A DNA stretch of 12,500 nt from Symbiodinium natans (GCA_905221605.1 CAJNDS010002133.1:28865-41364); one strand, 5' to 3'. Numbered from the stretch's first letter, positions 5,840 through 11,600 are shown. The notes: generated by a model from the sequence alone, not told the origin. A program made the numbers and translations.

Positions 5840-5930
5840 GGGGGGGGGGGTTAAGGGGGGTTAGGGGTTGGGGGGTTGGGGGGTTTGGCGGGTTAGGGGG
5901 TAAAGGGGGGGGTTTAGAGGTATACAGGGG
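5840..5930 (+). repeat. G-run array with GGGGGTTA units
   Basis: A run of 11 G (5840-5850) is followed by at least seven further runs of four to nine G separated by TTA, TT, TAAA or TTTGGC. It has strong quadruplex potential on the plus strand. Frames crossing it are low complexity on both strands. Confidence 0.9.
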
Positions 5931-6059
5931 GGCAACTGCGAGACATTCTCGCTCTTCTCTTTCCGAAAGCCTTCGCCCATCTAAGCTCAAAACCCTGGAC
6001 CTCAACCCCTAAGTCCTAGCAACATTAGAGGCCGCCCTAAAATCCGAAAATGTCGGAGC

Positions 6060-6075
6060 GGGGGGGGGGGGGGGG
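6060..6075. repeat. G homopolymer, 16 bases
   Basis: The run lies between GGAGC and CTGCACCCCC. It occurs in an otherwise non-telomeric island (5931-6202) without a recognised gene. Confidence 0.9.
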
Positions 6076-6202
6076 CTGCACCCCCAATGCCCAAACAATC
6101 ACGAAGCCTGAGATTTAGGGCTTCGGGGGTAGGAACAGGGGCTTCCATCGATGGGGAGTTGCTCTCATATCTTGGAGCGTCAGGCCCCTTGCTCTAAATG
6201 CT

Positions 6203-6238
6203 CCCCTAAACCCTAAAACCTAAACCCTAGACCCTAAA
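6203..6238 (-). repeat. Short telomeric block, C-rich strand on plus
   Basis: Five CCCTAAA-like units, including CCTAAAA and CCCTAGA. Confidence 0.9.
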
Positions 6239-6420
6239 GAGCATTCCTCAGAGTATCGAATGCACCTGACTCTTTCAGAACCCTGGCATCGAACTTCTTT
6301 CAAAGATGACCTACGAAGCAGTAAGTACCCAACTGCGACGAGGAAGGCCCGTAAATCCCTTTGAAACATGTTTCAAAAGATGAGCCTCCTAAACCCAATA
6401 AGGAAAATGTCAAATATCCC
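6239..6420. other. Non-telomeric island with an 18-bp perfect palindrome
   Basis: No gene is recognised. TTTGAAACATGTTTCAAA at 6360-6377 is a perfect 18-bp palindrome. At 6318-6326 the word AGCAGTAAGT matches a U1-type donor site, but no supporting exon frame is evident. Confidence 0.6.
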
Positions 6421-6738
6421 CCTGAACCCTGAACCCTGAACTTTAACCCCTAAACCCCTAAAACCCTAAAACCCTAAAAACCCTAAAACCCTAAAAACCC
6501 TAAAACCCTAAAACCCCAAAACCCCAAAACCCCAAAACCCTGAAACCCTATAACCCCAAAACCCCAAAACCCCAAGACCCCAAAACCCCAAAACCCCAAA
6601 ACCCGAAACCCCAAGACCCCAAAACCCCAAAACCCTAAACCCTAAACCCTTAAACCCTTAAACCCCAAAACCCGAAAACCCCAAGACCCCAAAACCCCAA
6701 AACCCTAAACCCTAAGCCCTAAACCCTAAACCCTAAAT
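6421..6738 (-). repeat. Longest telomere-like tract, with TTTTAGGG and TTTTGGGG unit types
   Basis: The tract begins with CCCTGAA units, then passes to 8-mers AAAACCCT (6452-6512, equal to TTTTAGGG on minus). Next come CCCCAAAA 8-mers (6510-6640 and 6660-6716, equal to TTTTGGGG on minus) with CCCGAAA and CCCCAAGA variants, and it ends with ordinary CCCTAAA. A segment of about 45 bp (6602-6645) is repeated at 6671-6715 with one base added, showing a recent local duplication. No open frame of interest is present. Confidence 0.95.
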
Positions 6739-6741
6739 TAA

Positions 6742-6765
6742 GGGTACCCTTTGTTGGGGTTATGG
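6742..6765 (+). repeat. Dispersed repeat, partial copy D
   Basis: GGGTACCCTTTGTTGGGGTTATGG matches the first part of the copy at 1201. It lies between two C-rich telomeric blocks. Confidence 0.4.
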
Positions 6766-6775
6766 CTTAGGATAT

Positions 6776-6820
6776 CCTAAACCCTAAACCCTAAACCCTA
6801 AACACTCAACCCTAATCCCT
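6776..6820 (-). repeat. Interstitial telomeric array, C-rich strand on plus
   Basis: Four exact CCCTAAA units followed by CACTCAA and CCCTAATCCCT. Confidence 0.95.
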
Positions 6821-7090
6821 GCCGAGGTGCTCTGCCCATTCGTCGGCCGGTGCATCGAAGACCTTCTCACGCGCAAGCCGCGAAGTTCTACCATTTGCTT
6901 AAGAACCTCCAAAGACAATAGCAATAATAATAACAAGAAGAATAATTATAAGGATAAGAATAAGAATAGGAATAATCATAGTAATCCCTATATTGCCCTT
7001 AATAAGGAAGAATGTATGTTTTGTTTTTTGGGGGTTTTCAAGGCAAATGGTAGGGTTTGGGTTTAAACGTGTTAGAGGGCTGTGAGATGC
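6821..7090. other. Non-telomeric island with an AAT/AAG-rich tract
   Basis: The stretch 6917-6990 is an imperfect trinucleotide-like AAT/AAG/AAC tract. It reads as an N/K string on plus and an I/L string on minus, so the apparent hydrophobic minus-strand peptide is an artefact. The GC-rich start (6821-6900) has no recognisable product. Confidence 0.7.
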
Positions 7091-7614
7091 CCTCATGGGG
7101 CTAGGGTTTCGGGTTTAGGGCAAGAGGGCTCTTAGGGGGTTAGCATATGGTGGGAGTTGTGTGGCCCCTTCTCCCTTCTCAGAAAGTCTCGCAGTCGCAT
7201 GAACCGTCGATTCTGACATGCAGTCCTTGTTTTCGGTGGCTTGGTCCCAAGCTCAGGGCCATTTGTCGGTGGGGTGTAGGTGTTAGGGCTCAGGGTTCAG
7301 GGTCCTACATGCCGCTTTAAAGTTTTAAAGTTTTGGGCTTCAGGCTTAGGTTGGATGAGAGTCGTACCTTGTCGTCCTCGATCGTGCCGTGAGGGAGCGG
7401 CCACATGTCTCTGGCCAGATACCTATGGCTGTAGGGTTTCGGGTTTAGGGTTTGGGGCTTCTCTGCGCGAACTTAGCCAGACCACTGTGCTTGCCACTTG
7501 AAGAGCCTTGAGCTTCAGAAAGATACCACGTGCTAACGATAGGTTGTGCGAACCATTGTGCGGGTACATGTTGCTATTCTTTTCAAGAAAGCGTCACCTC
7601 CGGGTCCCAAACCA
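7091..7614. other. Non-telomeric island of about 500 bp, no gene recognised
   Basis: Isolated GGGTTTCGGGTTTAGGG words occur at about 7104-7121 and 7435-7452. The region between contains AAAGTTTTAAAGTTTTGGG at 7319-7337 and a CACGTG word at 7527-7532. The longest plus frame (7280-7501) lacks an ATG at its edge and is partly telomeric. I see no conserved motif on either strand. Confidence 0.6.
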
Positions 7615-7661
7615 TCCTAAACCCTGAGCCCTAAACCCTCTCAGCCCTAGAACCCTAGACC
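7615..7661 (-). repeat. Decayed telomeric block, C-rich strand on plus
   Basis: CCTAAACCCTGAGCCCTAAACCCTCTCAGCCCTAG-like sequence, about six diverged units. Confidence 0.85.
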
Positions 7662-7907
7662 GCAAAGGTCCCAAGGATGCTCCTAACATTAATTAGACTG
7701 CAATCGGAAGTCTGGATGTGAGCCTGTTATCGATCACGAGTCTGATCATACCTGTCTTTCAAGTCCTGCGGCTCTTCCGTTGTTCTGAAACTCTGAAATC
7801 CCCAAATTACGTATTCTTGAAGAAAACCTTCAAAAGCTCTGATGTTGGCTGCCGCTGCGGCTGCTGGGCGCATCAGAGAAGAACGCAATGGCTCCCCTAC
7901 CCCCGGC
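7662..7907. other. Non-telomeric island, no gene recognised
   Basis: One plus-strand frame (7718-7912) is open but begins at GTG and has no recognisable motif. A short ATG frame beginning near 7842 encodes an alanine run from GCTGCCGCTGCGGCTGCT before meeting telomeric sequence. Neither is supported as a gene. Confidence 0.5.
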
Positions 7908-7980
7908 CCTAAACCCTAAACCCTAAACCCTAAACCCTAAACCCCTAAACCCTAAACCCTAAACCCTAAACCTTCAACCC
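7908..7980 (-). repeat. Interstitial telomeric array, C-rich strand on plus
   Basis: About ten CCCTAAA units, nearly exact, with one CCCCTAAA. Confidence 0.97.
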
Positions 7981-8024
7981 CCAGAGCCCACCCCCCCAAA
8001 CCCCCGGGCCTCTTGCCTCCCCAG

Positions 8025-8113
8025 GCTTCCGGGCACCTTTTGCGCTTCCCGACACACAGACGAGAAAACGCCTGGCATGGCCTATGGCCTGGAGTTTAGG
8101 GTTTAGGGTTTAG
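8025..8113 (+). other. Exon-like segment after a splice-acceptor-like site
   Basis: CCTCTTGCCTCCCCAG at 8009-8024 is a good pyrimidine-rich acceptor. The following frame reads F-R-A-P-F-A-L-P-D-T-Q-T-R-K-R-L-A-W-P-M and continues into the telomeric array at 8094, where TAG at 8111-8113 ends it. It is short, without family recognition, and its last residues are telomeric. Confidence 0.2.
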
Positions 8114-8177
8114 GGTTTAGGGTTTAGGGTTTAGGGTTTAGGGTTTAGGGTTTAGGGTTTAGGGTTAGGGTTTAGGG
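8094..8177 (+). repeat. Interstitial telomeric array, G-rich strand on plus
   Basis: About 12 units, nearly all exact TTTAGGG; the last two contain TTAGGG. Confidence 0.97.
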
Positions 8178-8321
8178 TTACCACTGGGGACCTAGAATAT
8201 GGAAATCGCAGCAAACTAACACGTGTTTACAATCAACCACAGATGATTGCCAGATCCCTCTCAACGGCGCCCCATATCCTTTAAGAAGGAAAAAATTGGC
8301 CTCAGAAGTTCGAAGAGTGTA

Positions 8322-8412
8322 ATTAAACCCACAACCCAATGGGTAAAAAATAACTAAACCCTACACCCTGAACTCTAAACCCCAAACCCCAAACCCTATA
8401 ACCCCAAATCCC
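8322..8412 (-). repeat. Decayed telomeric block, C-rich strand on plus
   Basis: ACCCACAACCCAAT, then CTAAACCCTACACCCTGAACTCTAAACCCCAAACCCC and ACCCTATAACCCC variants. The island before it (8178-8321) shows nothing recognisable. Confidence 0.85.
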
Positions 8413-8504
8413 CACAAGCTCATGGAGTCCAGGCTGCAGGCTCCAGGCCACGACCACGCCGCACCAGGAGGCCTTTGGCCACCGCGAGGTTGGCAGCCGC
8501 GGCT

Positions 8505-8530
8505 TGGCTGCCAAGGTGGCCTCAGGGTTT
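8505..8530 (+). repeat. Duplicated junction word GGCTGCCAAGGTG-CTCAGGGTTTAGGG, copy 1
   Basis: It matches copy 2 at 8770-8797 with two substitutions, both entering a TTTAGGG block. A weaker relative, GGCTTCCAAGGCACCTCAGGGG, lies at 9585-9606. The GC-rich sequence before copy 1 (8415-8505) is open in more than one frame without a recognisable product. Confidence 0.7.
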
Positions 8531-8845
8531 AGGGGGTTTTGGGGGGTTTAGGGTGTTTAAGGGGGTAAAGGGGTTTAGGGTTTAGGGTTTAGGGCTTAGG
8601 GTTTAGGTGGTTTAGGGTTCAGGGGGTTCAGGGGGTTCAGGGGGTTTAGGGGGTTTAGGGGGTTTAGGGTTTAGGGTCTAGGGTTCAGGGTTTCGGATTT
8701 AGGGTTTCGGGTTTGGGGGGTTTAGGGTTTACAGGGTACAGGGCACAGGGTTTAGGGCTTCGGGTTTAGGGCTGCCAAGGTGATCTCAGGGTTTAGGGTT
8801 TAGGGTTTAGGGTCTCTGTGCTTTAGGGTTTAGGGTTTATACTAG
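8521..8845 (+). repeat. Long decayed telomeric block with 9-bp GGGGGTTTA units
   Basis: About 40 G-rich units are present. At 8621-8668 the unit lengthens to GGGGGTTCA or GGGGGTTTA (9 bp). Elsewhere 7-bp units vary as TTTAGGG, TCTAGGG, TTCAGGG, TTTCGGG and TACAGGG. It is interrupted at 8770-8790 by a copy of the GGCTGCCAAGGTG junction word. Confidence 0.93.
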
Positions 8846-8872
8846 ACCCAGGAGTCAGCTAGGGAAAAACAT

Positions 8873-8945
8873 GGGTGCCCTTTTTTGCTTAAAAGGGGCT
8901 TATAAGGGGAACCTGAGCCCTGAACAAAAGGAATAAGGGCCGGCT
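8873..8945 (+). repeat. Dispersed repeat, copy C
   Basis: GGGTGCCCTTTTTT and, 27 bp from its start, TTATAAGGGGAACCTG match the copy at 1201-1242. It is followed by AACAAAAGGAATAAGGGCC, comparable to AACAAAAAAACGGGC at 1245. Confidence 0.6.
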
Positions 8946-8976
8946 CTGTGTCGGAGTTCGGTTTCGGGGATTGGAG

Positions 8977-9108
8977 TTTAGGGTTTAGGGTTTAGGGTTT
9001 AGGGTTTAGGGTTTAGGGTTTAGGGTTTAGGGTTTAGGGTTTAGGGTTTAGGGTTTAGGGTTTAGGGGTTCGAGGGTTTAGGGGTTCGAGGGTTTGGAGG
9101 GGTTTAGG
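8977..9108 (+). repeat. Interstitial telomeric array, G-rich strand on plus
   Basis: About 13 exact TTTAGGG units run from 8977 to 9066, then TTTAGGGGTTCGAGGG is repeated and decays by 9108. The array begins with TTGGAGTTTAGGG; a similar GGAGTTTAGGG start opens the array at 8094. Confidence 0.97.
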
Positions 9109-9252
9109 CGACATGTTGGGCAGGAATTTGCGTCTGCCTGAGCCTGATAGTCCAAGCCATTTGTAGAGCAGCACCTCTGTAGACTGTAGGCTCCTACAAA
9201 GACATCCTACAGGACTGCCCTGCTCGACTGAATTTTGTGCCGACTTGGACAT
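9055..9252 (-). CDS. Hypothetical 65-codon ATG-initiated frame
   Basis: The ATG at 9250-9252 opens a frame whose first 47 residues are non-repetitive (M-S-K-S-A-Q-N-S-V-E-Q-G-S-P-V-G-C-L-C-R onward). The last 18 are a P-K-P string from the telomeric block at 9055-9108. No family is recognised and no splice donor stands out before the repeat. The opposite strand carries an acceptor-like CTTCTTCCTTTGCAG ending at 9272. It is a chance-compatible candidate. Confidence 0.18.
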   Translation of the reverse strand: MSKSAQNSVEQGSPVGCLCRSLQSTEVLLYKWLGLSGSGRRKFLPNMSPKPLQTLEPLNPRTPKP

Positions 9253-9447
9253 GTAGACCTTCTTCCTTTGCAGATGTCACCTTGTCAACGCCGAGACTGC
9301 AGGGGCGGGGAGGGAGATGTAGATCAAGGCCTGCGACTTCAAGTGTGACAGAAGCTCCAAACCCGACATCTCCGAACCCAGACTCACCCCCAAACTCCAG
9401 GAACTTGAAACCGCAAGCCCCTTGAAAACCGAAAGCCCCAAACCCCG
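9109..9447. other. Non-telomeric island, possible 3' splice site
   Basis: Apart from the weak minus-strand frame, the island contains CTTCTTCCTTTGCAG ending at 9272 on plus, followed by ATGTCACC. The plus frame then runs to 9425 but from about 9360 is a decayed telomere-like P-N-P string. No gene is recognised. Confidence 0.5.
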
Positions 9448-9471
9448 AAACCCTAAACGGGTTTAGGGTTT
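9448..9471. repeat. Perfect head-to-head telomeric inverted repeat
   Basis: AAACCCTAAAC (9448-9458), GG, then GTTTAGGGTTT (9461-9471): 11-bp perfect arms with a 2-nt spacer. Here a C-rich tract on the left meets a G-rich tract on the right with almost nothing between them. Confidence 0.95.
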
Positions 9472-9517
9472 AGGGTTTGGGGTTTAGGGTTTGGGGTTTA
9501 GGGTTTAGGGTTTAGGG
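9461..9517 (+). repeat. Interstitial telomeric array, G-rich strand on plus
   Basis: Eight units alternate partly between TTTAGGG and TTTGGGG. It is followed by a GC-rich island (9518-9667) with no recognised gene. Confidence 0.95.
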
Positions 9518-9667
9518 ACCCTAAAAGCTTCAACCCGAACATCCACTGTACGGCCTTCGAAGTCTCTGCAGCTTCCGGAGGGCATGGCTTCCAAGGCACC
9601 TCAGGGGAAAGCCCGGGGCTGCTGCTGCATTTCGGGGCCTTTGGGGGGGGCTTTTGTGAGGTTTGAT

Positions 9668-9740
9668 TAACCCTAAACCCTAAACCCTAAACCCTAAACC
9701 CTAAACCCTCAACCCTAAACCCTAAACCCTAAACCTTAAA
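9668..9740 (-). repeat. Interstitial telomeric array, C-rich strand on plus
   Basis: About ten units of CCCTAAA, with one CCCTCAA and one CCTTAAA. Confidence 0.97.
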
Positions 9741-10022
9741 CCGCAGGGTTTGAAGGGTGTTTCGGGTTTACGGCATTTCGGGGGCTGGCCTTGGGGGCCT
9801 CTAGTGCTTGAGAGGTTCAGGCCTTGTAGGTAGGACATCTTGGGGCGTTCTAGATGGGCTTTACAGCTTGTCGGGGTTTACGGCTTGGAGGGGTTCTAGG
9901 GCGTTCGGGCTTCAGGGCTTCTGGCGTCAGGTCCTCCTTGTCCATGCCCGGCGTGGGAACTTCAGAGACTTCGGACCTCTGGGGGGGAGAGTCGAGGGCG
10001 ACGAGTAAAACCTCTACGATCC
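9741..10022. other. Non-telomeric island, G-rich, no gene recognised
   Basis: TTCGGGTTTACGG- and TTCTAGGG-like words suggest part of it is heavily decayed telomeric sequence. A plus frame (9808-10008) is open but begins at an internal non-ATG codon and has no recognisable motif. Confidence 0.5.
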
Positions 10023-10115
10023 AGAAACCCTAAACCCTCAGCACTAAAAACCCCTAAACCCTATAAACCCTAAACCCCTAAAACCTACAAACCCTACAAA
10101 CCCTACACCCTACCC
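10023..10115 (-). repeat. Mixed 7-bp and 9-bp telomeric block, C-rich strand on plus
   Basis: CCCTAAA units pass into AACCCTATAA and then AACCCTACA 9-mers at 10083-10110. Both unit lengths are therefore present within one block. Confidence 0.9.
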
Positions 10116-10343
10116 TCGCCCCGAAGCTCTAACAGCAAATCTTGTAACCCCGCGGCCATCCTTCTCAAAGAGCCCAATACCTCGGAAAGAAGGAGTATAC
10201 TTTAACTTGTATAAGGGGTCCTGAATATGATTGAAGGTATATTCCTTATTTAAGGGGTGTTGGGCTCTCTGGGTACTCAAAGCTACAATGCCCCGCACTT
10301 CAGGGGCTTGAACCCTCAGCCACCTCATGCCATAAACCCTCAT
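10110..10343 (-). CDS. Hypothetical 77-codon ATG-initiated frame, non-repetitive
   Basis: The ATG at 10341-10343 starts a frame with no low-complexity or telomeric part except at its very ends. The middle is charged and aromatic (H-P-L-N-K-E-Y-T-F-N-H-I-Q-D-P-L-Y-K-L-K, then Y-T-P-S-F-R-G-I-G-L-F). No signal peptide, membrane segment or known motif is seen, and no family is recognised. Codon third positions are not biased. Part of the frame overlaps a possible inverted-repeat element (10179-10435), which lowers confidence. It could be a small gene, an exon or chance. Confidence 0.22.
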   Translation of the reverse strand: MRVYGMRWLRVQAPEVRGIVALSTQRAQHPLNKEYTFNHIQDPLYKLKYTPSFRGIGLFEKDGRGVTRFAVRASGRG

Positions 10344-10435
10344 GTCATATCAGCCCTTACACCCTGAACCCTAAACTCTATAAGCCTAAATACTTTGGAG
10401 TAGTACCCTGGGAAATAAGTATACCCTTCCGAGGT
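10179..10435. mobile_element. Possible small non-autonomous element with inverted ends
   Basis: The left end ACCTCGGAA-GTATACTT (10179-10202, with a 5-base insertion) is inverted as AAGTATACCCTTCCGAGGT at 10417-10435. The spacing of about 257 bp is typical of miniature inverted-repeat elements. The inside contains two similar words, GTATACTTTAACTTGTATAAGGGGT and GTATATTCCTTATTTAAGGGGTG. No clear target-site duplication is visible, so this is tentative. Confidence 0.35.
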
Positions 10436-10496
10436 AGAAGCAGCTATAATCGGAACCCAAAAACCAAAAGCAGGTACTAACGTACAGTACTCCCAA

Positions 10497-10520
10497 ACCC
10501 AGAAACCCTAAACTCTATAA
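10497..10520 (-). repeat. Minor telomere-like words, C-rich strand on plus
   Basis: ACCCAGAAACCCTAAACTCTATAACC-like words, similar to those at 10361-10382. Both are short and decayed. Confidence 0.6.
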
Positions 10521-10551
10521 CCCCCCACACCCCCCAGAGTTGCCAGGCTTT

Positions 10552-10617
10552 GGGGCTGCTAGGCGTGTAGAACCACCATCTTCCTGGGGTAGTTACATGT
10601 CAGGAAGCCCCACGCCC
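10552..10617. other. Nested stem-loop
   Basis: The inner stem CTTCCTG (10580-10586) pairs perfectly with CAGGAAG (10601-10607) across a 14-nt loop. An outer stem pairs GGCGTG (10562-10567) with CACGCC (10611-10616), and GGGG at 10552 could pair with the following C-rich stretch. No RNA family is recognised. Confidence 0.5.
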
Positions 10618-10624
10618 CCCACAA

Positions 10625-10662
10625 ATGGCGGAAAGTGTCTTGAAAGAATACAGACTACGAAG
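10625..10662 (+). other. Possible first coding exon with donor site
   Basis: ACAAATGGCGGA is a strong eukaryotic start context. The frame reads M-A-E-S-V-L-K-E-Y-R-L-R-R and reaches AAG-GTGTGT, a donor-like site, at 10662/10663. Without splicing a TGA follows at 10670. Acceptors at 10811-10812 (GCGTCCCAG) or 10832-10833 (CCCTGCAG) would continue the same frame to a TGA near 10875. All of this is prediction from short signals. Confidence 0.18.
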
Positions 10663-10762
10663 GTGTGTTTGAATTTCAATGTATGTTCCTAACGTTGTAC
10701 TTGCGCGGAAGCGAAGGTCCAAATTGTACTGAGGAGAACATTCACATATCTGGTACATTTTT

Positions 10763-10781
10763 ACATATGTATATCATATGT
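10763..10781. other. ACATATG hairpin
   Basis: ACATATG and CATATGT form a perfect 7-bp stem with the loop TATAT. It lies inside an AT-richer stretch (10660-10790) that would be intronic in the exon model above. Confidence 0.6.
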
Positions 10782-10872
10782 CATGCACTCCCCCTTGAGC
10801 CTTGCGTCCCAGCAAGAGAAACCGCCCCTGCAGACCCCATTTTTGCGGGATTCTGCTAAGAACCGATAGCCC

Positions 10873-11067
10873 ATGACTCGCCCAAACCCTTACTACACAG
10901 CTCCAATCGGGGCATCCCCTCGAGACTCTGAAGCCCTCAAGAAGTCGGCTTCCCCAAACTCTGAGCCCTACAAACCCCTAAACCTTCGAGACCCAGGCGG
11001 TCCCGCGTCGGTCTCACACAAGGAAGGGGGCGGCTCTTGGTCCTTCTTTTTGGGCAGTCTGGTTTAG
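10873..11067 (+). CDS. Hypothetical 64-codon ATG-initiated frame
   Basis: The ATG at 10873 begins a frame with hydrophilic, proline- and serine-containing residues (M-T-R-P-N-P-Y-Y-T-A-P-I-G-A-S-P-R-D-S-E onward), then a G-rich hydrophobic end, stopping at the first TAG of the telomeric array at 11065. Decayed telomeric words (CCCTACAAACCCCTAAACC) are included around 10967-10985 without breaking the frame. No family is recognised and no partner can be shown. The stop position created by the repeat suggests either chance or a truncated frame. Confidence 0.2.
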   Translation: MTRPNPYYTAPIGASPRDSEALKKSASPNSEPYKPLNLRDPGGPASVSHKEGGGSWSFFLGSLV

Positions 11068-11112
11068 GGTTTAGGGTTTAGGGTTTAGGGTTTAGGGTTT
11101 AGGGTTTAGGGC
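11061..11112 (+). repeat. Interstitial telomeric array, G-rich strand on plus
   Basis: Seven exact TTTAGGG units. Confidence 0.97.
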
Positions 11113-11235
11113 GTTTGGGGTTCTGGTCTTGACTACTGGTTCTACCGAATGTCCAGCGTTGCTTGCCAAGTTTGCTTCAGGGTTTCGGGGTTCAATCGCT
11201 GACCAACATGCGCTTCCACCAAATCTGGCGAAAAG

Positions 11236-11255
11236 AACCCTAAACCCTAAACCCT
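11236..11255 (-). repeat. Short telomeric insert, C-rich strand on plus
   Basis: ACCCTAAACCCTAAACCCT, just under three units, sits inside an otherwise non-repetitive stretch. Frames on both strands are open across it (11129-11341 on plus, 11092-11322 on minus), because about three 7-mers add close to 21 bp and the flanking bases avoid the stop phase. Confidence 0.9.
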
Positions 11256-11362
11256 GCACCTCTGGCTCGGGGTGCAGGAGTCCCTGTGACATAGACACTT
11301 CCTGCGCAGCAAAGGGCCGCAAACCAAACCAAAGAACTTAAGTAACAAACATGTGTGCATAC

Positions 11363-11419
11363 AGGGTTTAGGGTTTAGGGTATAGGGTTTAGGGTGTGTG
11401 TGTGTATATACATGTATAT
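11363..11419. repeat. Telomeric block joined to (TG)n and a palindromic TA/CATG tract
   Basis: Four TTTAGGG units (one TATAGGG) pass directly into GTGTGTGTGTGT, then ATATACATGTATAT (11406-11419), a perfect 14-bp palindrome. Confidence 0.93.
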
Positions 11420-11451
11420 TTTATTCAAACATAGCATGCACTCTGCGTAGC

Positions 11452-11583
11452 TCATTTGAGAGGACTGCACAGGCGGTGCTGCTGGCACTTGCAGTCCTTG
11501 GATCCTTGCGCGTGATCTTGCTCGGCAGGCGTGGTGGGCGTCGCGCTTGATGAGCCAGCGGGATGCGTGGCCTCCTCCATCTC
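11452..11583 (-). CDS. Possible terminal exon, 43 codons plus stop, unknown product
   Basis: The minus strand has CGCGCATGTGCAG followed by GAG, an AG-G acceptor-like site, then the frame E-M-E-E-A-T-H-P-A-G-S-S-S-A-T-P-T-T-P-A, then E-Q-D-H-A-Q-G-S-K-D-C-K-C-Q-Q-H-R-L-C and a TGA at 11452-11454. By my count 31 of 43 codons end in G or C, well above the surroundings, and the composition is a typical hydrophilic C-terminal tail with a small cysteine cluster. Telomeric blocks lie on both sides (11363-11394 and 11601-11668), which in this model would be intron and 3' flank sequence. No family is recognised. This is the best exon candidate in the window, but it is still unproven. Confidence 0.3.
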   Translation of the reverse strand, partial: EMEEATHPAGSSSATPTTPAEQDHAQGSKDCKCQQHRLCSPLK

Positions 11584-11600
11584 CTGCACATGCGCGGGTG

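Noticed and set aside
5609-5854. ATG frame encoding N-P-I/N-P-x repeats, like an antifreeze or surface repeat protein
   Set aside because: It is explained by the AACCCTATA 9-bp array, and the same string occurs on the minus strand at 2624-2839 from the sister array.
5730-6012. Overlapping proline-rich (minus) and glycine-rich (plus) frames
   Set aside because: Both are dictated by the G-run array at 5840-5930.
6899-7096. Minus-strand hydrophobic I/L-rich peptide resembling a transmembrane segment
   Set aside because: It is the complement of an AAT/AAG low-complexity tract. Its composition alone explains the hydrophobicity.
7280-7501. Plus-strand frame of 73 codons
   Set aside because: It has no ATG at its edge despite moderate length, has telomeric words at its 3' part and no recognisable motif, so it is within chance expectation.
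9060-9095. GGTTCGAGG words resembling tRNA T-loops
   Set aside because: They recur tandemly inside a telomeric array as variants of its unit, with no cloverleaf partner.
84-9108. CRISPR array, because of many short direct repeats
   Set aside because: The repeats are 7-9 bp, contiguous and telomeric, without uniform spacers or cas genes.
10280-10390. tRNA-like T-arm word GGGTTCAAGCCC on the minus strand
   Set aside because: The T-stem has a mismatch, and neither an acceptor stem nor D and anticodon arms can be formed around it.
10785-10812. GGCTCAAG (minus strand) as a relic of the dinoflagellate spliced leader
   Set aside because: Only 8 bases match the leader's 3' end and the preceding bases differ. 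This is expected by chance, so it cannot support the organism assignment.
11092-11341. Overlapping frames on both strands crossing a short telomeric insert
   Set aside because: Neither has an ATG and acceptor-supported structure together, and the openness follows from the near-21-bp insert. It was kept only as a repeat note.
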